The translations under genes and the position numbers were made by a program. From Typhlomys cinereus (Eukaryota > Chordata > Mammalia > Rodentia > Platacanthomyidae), in NCBI GenBank assembly GCA_023101885.1, contig JALPQD010000390.1:1847257-1911256 (forward strand): 64,000 nt of DNA. The letters are read 5' to 3'. The notes beneath the pieces were generated by a model. The model was not told where the DNA came from. It was given only the letters and a program-made list of their open reading frames with translations, and made no database searches. Positions within the stretch are counted from its first letter, which is position 1; the number at the start of each line of letters is the position of its first letter. This document shows positions 59,229 through 64,000 of the stretch, one piece after another.

Positions 59229-60883
59229 TCATTCAAGGGGTTCTGGATCTGTAAACTGGCTCAAGTCTGGAAATTGGTTGACAGGCCGTGATTCTCTGCT
59301 ACTATGAGTAAAGGCAGCTTTTCCTTCATTTCTGTTAGAATTTTTCTGCTTGTACAGGTCAAATAAGAACTTTGTAGGCTTCTTATCTATTTTACTTTTG
59401 GGGACACCATGGTTAATTAGCCAATGCCAAAGGTCTAAGCGAGTGAGACCCTCATAAGTACTGTTCTGTCTATGCTGCACATTATGGTTAGTATGCTTAC
59501 TTTGCCATTGGCGATTCAATGCTGCCACTTGGCCCCTACTACTCCTCGATACACCTAGGCCCATTGAATTTAAGTCTTCCAACTGGGCGGCAGCGTCTCC
59601 CATTGTTAGGTCTGGAACAAGGAGAAGAGCAATGATAGGAGCCTTCATATTTGGTGCTGCCCCTCTCACCAATTTATTAAGTACATTTCTGGTAAAAGGC
59701 ATGTCATCTGGATTCTCCCATTGAGAATTGGATTTTAAAGAACGTATCCAGTCAAGCATACCAATTCCCTGAGCCTCTTAATCCCATCGTCAACATTAAG
59801 CCAAGGAATGTCTGGAATCTCCAGTTCCTTTTCAGATGGCCAAACTTTAATACTTCAGCTACCCACTCGAATAAACTCTTGGCACCATTTTTAACCCTAT
59901 GAGTAGCAGTGTTAAACCTAGAATCTCTACTCAATGGGCCCATTTCTGTGAACTCACTTTTATCCAGTTTTATGCTCCTTCCACCAGTATCCCATAGACT
60001 TACAATCCATTCCCAGGGGTATTCCCCAGATTGCTGCTTAAACGTGTTAGAAAAGTCATGGAGTTCTTTAGGAGTATAGCGTACCTCCTCATGGACCACA
60101 CTTTCTATTTCACCTTTAGGAGCCTGTTTAGCCTTGAGCCTAGTTATATGCCTGGAAGCAATCACAGGTGTGCGTGATGTAACTTCAGTATTTACTCGTG
60201 GCAAAGGTGAAAACGGCACTTTTGTAGAGGGTGGGTGTGGGGATTCATCATCTGCTAAGGGTGGGGAAACCATTTCCTCGGGCGGAATAAATGCACCAGA
60301 AGTTGAGGGTTCAACATCCTCGTCCCCATCATCAGTTTGGTCTTTCCACACATTAGCATCCCACTTTTCAGGATCCCACTCTTTACCAATCAGCGCTTTT
60401 ACTTTAACCGCTGACATCTTTCGAGGCTGGGAATTTAATTTACGTTGTAACTCAGCCACTTTAATAATCAAAGTTTGGGTTTGATTTTCAGCAATTCGAG
60501 CCCTATTGCTATTGGAGAGAAGATTCTCTTCTAGGGCACACTTAGAAATTTCTAAGTTGTTTATGCGCTTTCTGAGTTGGATATTTTCCTCTCTGAGATC
60601 TTCCTTTTCCATTTGTAGTTTAAAGAGATGCTAGGAAAAAACAGCCAGCATCATCATTTTCCTTATTCTTACTCATTTTTTGTAAAGTTCCATATACGGA
60701 ATTGCTGAGCTTCTCAATCCTCGCAAGAGGGGTATCAAGACTGTCCAACACACCTACGTTTACCAGTTCTAGAAACAGTTCACTCCAAACAGTGTCCACC
60801 ATGCCACCAGGGGAGTCTTTAGCCACTGGCACTGGGTCAACAAGCCAGCTCCAGAAATCACAAAACTTGCCAGTAAAATTCAT
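59229..60883 (-). pseudogene. gag: ERVL gag, broken into three frames
   Basis: Structural polyprotein gene. Three open pieces follow one another in different frames: 60883-60620 (87 codons, aromatic-rich start MNFTGKFCDFWSWL), 60612-59752 (286 codons; coiled coil ENIQLRKRINNLEISK, an acidic/Pro-rich middle, then EYPWEWIVSLWD, matrix/capsid-like), and 59759-59229 (176 codons; MGDAAAQLEDLN, then basic, Ser/Asn-rich end). The first gap contains a stop plus frame change; the last two overlap by 8 bases. No CCHC zinc knuckle is seen, which is usual for this group. In intact relatives gag is one frame, so I read the breaks as damage. Confidence 0.82.
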
Positions 60884-60904
60884 TCTTACAATTCTGCTTC
60901 TTTA

Positions 60905-60922
60905 GAACCACTTCTGGTACCA
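60905..60922 (-). promoter_or_regulatory. ERVL primer binding site, tRNA-Leu type
   Basis: The minus strand reads TGGTACCAGAAGTGGTTC five bases inside the 5' LTR. The TGG-ACCAGAAGTGG form is the leucine-tRNA site typical of the L in ERVL. Confidence 0.85.
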
Positions 60923-60927
60923 ATTTC

Positions 60928-61399
60928 TGTATTAGTTAGGGTTCTCTAGAGTCACAGAATTCACAGAATGAATATATATATATATAGGAAATTTATTAAG
61001 TTGGCTTACAGATATGGCCGAGGTAGTCCAGCGAAGGCTGTCAGTAACCGAGGTAGTTCCAACAATGGCTGCCAACAGCTAGTTGCTCAGTTTGGTAGTC
61101 AAGTAGGTGCTGGCTGAAGGCAGGAGAACTCCTGGAGTCTTGGAAGGTCGAAGGAACCGGGCAGTCGGAAGGAAGAACAATTCCTAGCACAGCTGCAAGA
61201 AGGGATCTGTTCTCCTTGGTGGCTCCTTTTTATATGATGCAGTATTGGGAGACTCCTTTGAGATCTTGGAGTTCTGATAGGATCTAGGGCGTGTACTATC
61301 CTTTCAAGTAGTCTTAGTTGGTCCTTTTCCAGAGGTGTTCTCAGCCCAGCTTAGTTAATACCCTGTGTGTCAAGTTGACACCCAGGCTTAACTATCACA
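60928..61399 (-). mobile_element. ERVL 5' LTR
   Basis: On the minus strand it runs TGTGATAGTTAAGCCTGGGT to CTAACTAATACA. TATA box: ATCATATAAAAAGGAGCC near 61222-61240. A TTAATAAATTTCC polyadenylation signal lies near 60990. The GTCAACTTGACAC block and the inverted start TGTATTAGTTAGGGTTCTCT match MT2-type LTRs. Confidence 0.9.
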
Positions 61400-62339
61400 A
61401 TCATGATGGATAGTTTTGTGTGTATATCAATCTGGGTTGACATTTTTGCTCCTTTAATATTTGAAGTACATCTCTCAGAGCTCTTCTTGCTTTTACTGTT
61501 TCCATTGAGAAATCATTTGTTATTTTAATAGTTTTATTTTTAAAAGTGATTTTTTTTTTCTCTTGAACCTCTCAGCACCTTTTCTTTATCTTGAATGTGG
61601 AATGTTTTAACTATTATTTGCTGTGGTGAGTTTCTATTTTGGTCATATCTGTTTGGGGTGCAGAATGCCTCTTGTGTTTGTATGGGCCTCTCATTCTTTA
61701 GTTGAGGGAAGATTTCATTTATGATAATTTGAAAAATTTCCTCAGGTGTAGTATTTTGGGATCGTTGCTCTGGTATTCCATTAATGCACATGTTAGGCTT
61801 CTTCAGGGTGTCCCATAGCTCTTGAATATTCCTTTCAAGTATCTTTTTGGCTTTAACACCCTCTTTCATTGAGCTAATTAATTCTTCCACTTTGTCTTCA
61901 CGATCTGAAATTCTATTTTCTGCTTTGTTAGCTCTGCTAACTAGACTCCTTGTTGAGTTTTGGGTTGAAGATAACTTGTCTTTTAGTTCAATTTTAAATT
62001 CTGCCTGAGATTGTTTTAACTGCTCTATGTCTATTTTTGTTTCTTGAACTATTTTTCTCAACTCCTCCAAGTGTCTGTTGTGTTCCTATTCAAAGTGGTT
62101 GATGCAGGTTTTCAACTTCTCTTGGATTTCCTCTTTCATAGTATTGATCATGATAATGATCATGCTTTGAAAGTGATTATCTTAGGTCTGGCTTTCTTGG
62201 ATATTATCTGTGAATTTGTTCTGGTTGGAATCCATCATTATGGAGTTAATTCTTTCAGTGGGAGATTTGTCTTCCTGGTTTTTGTTTCTCATGGATCTGC
62301 ACTTTGACTTGGGCATTGCTGTTTTGTCTCTTAAGGCCT

Positions 62340-63165
62340 TTCAGTTTCTGTGTGTTTTTGACTGAACTGATTCAGTTGGTGTTATTACACTTGGGCAGTT
62401 ATTACTAGTGCTTGCCTTGGAGTTGGGTTAGTTTGTCTGTTGTTAGCATTATTTCCTAGATGAGGCTACTAGGCTGTTAAGTCAGGTTAAGTAGACAGGG
62501 GGTGAATATTAGTATGATAGTGCACTTTTATGTTTTAGTATCTTGGTGATATGTGAGGATGAGTGGTATAATACCTGGAGTTGTATATATTTTTGGGGTG
62601 GTTGTGGGGAAAATTTAAATTACAGTGATTAATACTAGAAAGGAGCAGTATGGTAACAGAGAAGGTTTACTTATCTTTGTGCTGGATGTGAAGAATCTCT
62701 CTCCCATGTGATAGGATGATTTTAGAGGACTTCAAATGTATGGTCTTTGTCCCTTAAAGCTTTGCTTGAGTTTCTCTTTGGACTCTGTTGAATTCTGAGT
62801 AGCAGTGTGTCTTCCGTGGGCCATGAGCGAGGGTCCCCAGTGGGCCGGAGAGGCAGAGGGGCTGATAGTGATGGCAGCACTCTTCACTTGAACCTGGGAC
62901 TTGGCTTAGTGTCCCACCCAAGCTTTAGGGATGGAGGACCATGAGCAAGTCCTGTCCAGATTGAGCCACCAGGTGGGCAGGAGGAACAAAGGGGCTGAGA
63001 CCCAGGGCATGGCCCAAGCAAACCTGAGGCAGCCTGGGTGTTGCTCAGGCTGGCTGATGGGAGGAGCTGGGACAAGGGGCGACCTGGGGGCTGTTGGAAC
63101 TCATCTGGGATGGAGGACCAGGAGCGAGTCCTGTCCTGATGGGGGGGGCAGGCAGATGGGTGGGT
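62340..63165 (-). promoter_or_regulatory. L1 5' UTR with repeated units
   Basis: GC-rich at 62800-63160. ATGGAGGACCA-GAGC-AGTCCTGTCC occurs at 62929 and 63110 (about 181 bp apart), and a third worn copy (CCATGAGCGAGGGTCC) lies at 62820. It is the promoter of this L1. The units differ from those of the 36.6-kb L1, so two promoter types are present. Confidence 0.6.
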
Positions 63166-63199
63166 GATTTTTTTTTCTTGGACATGGTTGTGTGATTAC

Positions 63200-63750
63200 T
63201 ATTAATAGTTGTTTTGAATTCAGATAATTGAAATATGTAATTCCTCAAGTACATTATCACATGCGTGTTCAGTGCTATTAGGAAGACTTTCTGGCAACCC
63301 AAATTTTCATTTTATCTCAGTGATGTGAGCGACAAAAAGGAAGTGCATTTTGATAGCTAAGCTTCAGATGTAAAAGATGATTAAGAAGAAAAATATGTCA
63401 ATGTTAATTAGTTATTTCACTAAAGCCTCTTAGTTCATTTAAATTTTTTAAATGCTTGCATTATGATTAGCAGCTACCTACGTCATTTGGTTCTTATGAG
63501 GACTGAGGTGGTGAAAAAAAGCCCTTAGAAATTTGTTTGGTGGATGGTATTAGCTTCATGTTTCTCAGTTCTCTTTCACAACTACAATAGTATTTAAATA
63601 GTGAGCCTACATTTAACATCTTTTAATCACTCTTAATGGTGCAAAATGCAATCTACAATACTTAATGGTGACAGCTCAAAATGAGTAAAAAAGCAGAGTG
63701 GACTCATTGTAAACAACTCATCACTTTCTTATGCTTGGTAGAAATATCAG
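63200..63750. other. AT-rich intergenic DNA, no gene seen
   Basis: Nothing recognisable. Confidence 0.5.
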
Positions 63751-63754
63751 AATA

Positions 63755-63905
63755 AGAACTAGAGAGATGGGTATGTAATTAAAATGCTTGCAACACAAAC
63801 AAAAGACTTGAGTCTGCATCCGCAGATTCTATGGAAAATATTGGGTTAATGTGGTGCGCTGTATGTGTTTCCAGCTTTGGATGACAGAGAATGGGAATAC
63901 TCAAA
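63755..63905 (+). mobile_element. Old B4/ID-like SINE
   Basis: AACTAGAGAGATGGGTATGT and AATGCTTGCAACACAAAC form the worn head. AAAGACTTGAGTCTGCATCC sits at the B-box position. GTGGTGCGCTGTATGTGTTTCC follows. Confidence 0.5.
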
Positions 63906-64000
63906 GCAAGGTGGTAGGCCAAACTGGTTTGATGAACTTTGAGCTTTATTACAAACCTGATTTAATTACACATATGATGGAAATGTAAGAGGCATTGATT

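Larger units (their letters stand above)
54859..61399 (-). mobile_element. ERVL-type (MERVL/HERV-L-related) provirus, defective
   Basis: 6.54 kb. TSD ATCAT at 54854-54858 and 61400-61404. LTRs of 472 bp (60928-61399, the 5' LTR) and 482 bp (54859-55340, the 3' LTR) differ at about 18 positions by eye plus a 10-bp TA-rich indel (about 96% identity). A leucine-type primer site, polypurine tract, gag, protease-RT, RNase H, integrase and a dUTPase after integrase are all in place. No env is present, as is normal for ERVL. Breaks lie in gag (two frame changes), in pol after RT, between RNase H and integrase, and before dUTPase. Confidence 0.95.
54690..62316 (-). pseudogene. L1 ORF1, split by the ERVL provirus
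   Basis: Start at 62316 (MPKSKCRSMRN-type basic N-terminus), coiled coil and RRM-like part in the open piece 62070-61540 (EELRKIVQETKIDIEQLKQ, FCTPNRYDQNRNSP). A run of A shifts the frame near 61550. The C-terminal domain (about 61515-61405) is then cut by the provirus and resumes at 54853. Earlier stops break the N-terminal third. Junction sequence ATCAT is doubled by the insertion. Confidence 0.85.
49620..63165 (-). mobile_element. Near-full-length L1 interrupted by an ERVL provirus
   Basis: Without the insertion it is about 7 kb. On the minus strand: 5' UTR 63165-62340, ORF1 62316 to about 54700 (cut by the provirus), ORF2 about 54665-50730, 3' UTR to about 49640, and T-run (inverted tail) 49620-49638. 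Both ORFs are riddled with stops, so it is a dead copy. A GTGTGATT found beyond each end (49612-49619 and 63190-63197) may be its target duplication, but then about 25 bp at the 5' end are unexplained. Confidence 0.9.

Overview
This is rodent nuclear DNA from an olfactory-receptor (OR) neighbourhood in which retroelements make up most of the sequence. Evidence for a rodent: B4/ID/B2-superfamily SINEs with tRNA-like heads and CA-rich tails, rodent-type L1s with GC-rich tandem promoter units, MaLR/MT2-like LTRs, and single-exon class II OR genes. A myomorph, perhaps a dipodoid (jumping or birch mouse, jerboa), would fit the SINE sequences, but I hold that at low confidence. There are no bacterial operons, CRISPR arrays or functional RNA genes.

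Layout. (1) 1-8.5 kb: AT-rich DNA with a broken OR gene (about 2.14-3.35 kb, minus) split by a SINE with a 14-bp target duplication, a second SINE, and an antisense solo LTR. (2) 8.5-24 kb: a dense LTR cluster. At least three LTR families (A, B and C here) and MaLR LTRs lie inside one another. Its centre is a provirus at 15474-22579 with 560-bp LTRs about 97% identical, a proline-type primer site, a polypurine tract and a 5-bp target duplication. (3) 24.2-45 kb: two open OR genes on the minus strand (25595-26530 and 43825-44763), with L1 pieces and SINEs between them. (4) 45-49.6 kb: SINEs, one split by a MaLR LTR. (5) 49.6-63.2 kb: one near-full-length, decayed minus-strand L1, cut in its ORF1 by a 6.5-kb ERVL-type provirus (54859-61399) with LTRs, leucine-type primer site, gag, protease, RT, RNase H, integrase and a dUTPase downstream of integrase. 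Its target duplication is exact and its genes carry several breaks.

Most notable: the interior of the 15.5-22.6 kb provirus has no open gag, pol or env but holds an intronless, same-strand stretch matching the host reticulon gene RTN4 (B-type splice form) at 19975-20615. The RTN4 stretch has clearly decayed while the LTRs around it differ by only about 3%. That mismatch favours a non-autonomous retroviral family that picked up an RTN4 cDNA before this copy inserted, over a later processed-pseudogene insertion. This is inference and needs alignment to the host's own RTN4 and to other copies of the element.

Working genes: only the two ORs look intact. Everything else that codes is retroelement remnant or pseudogene.
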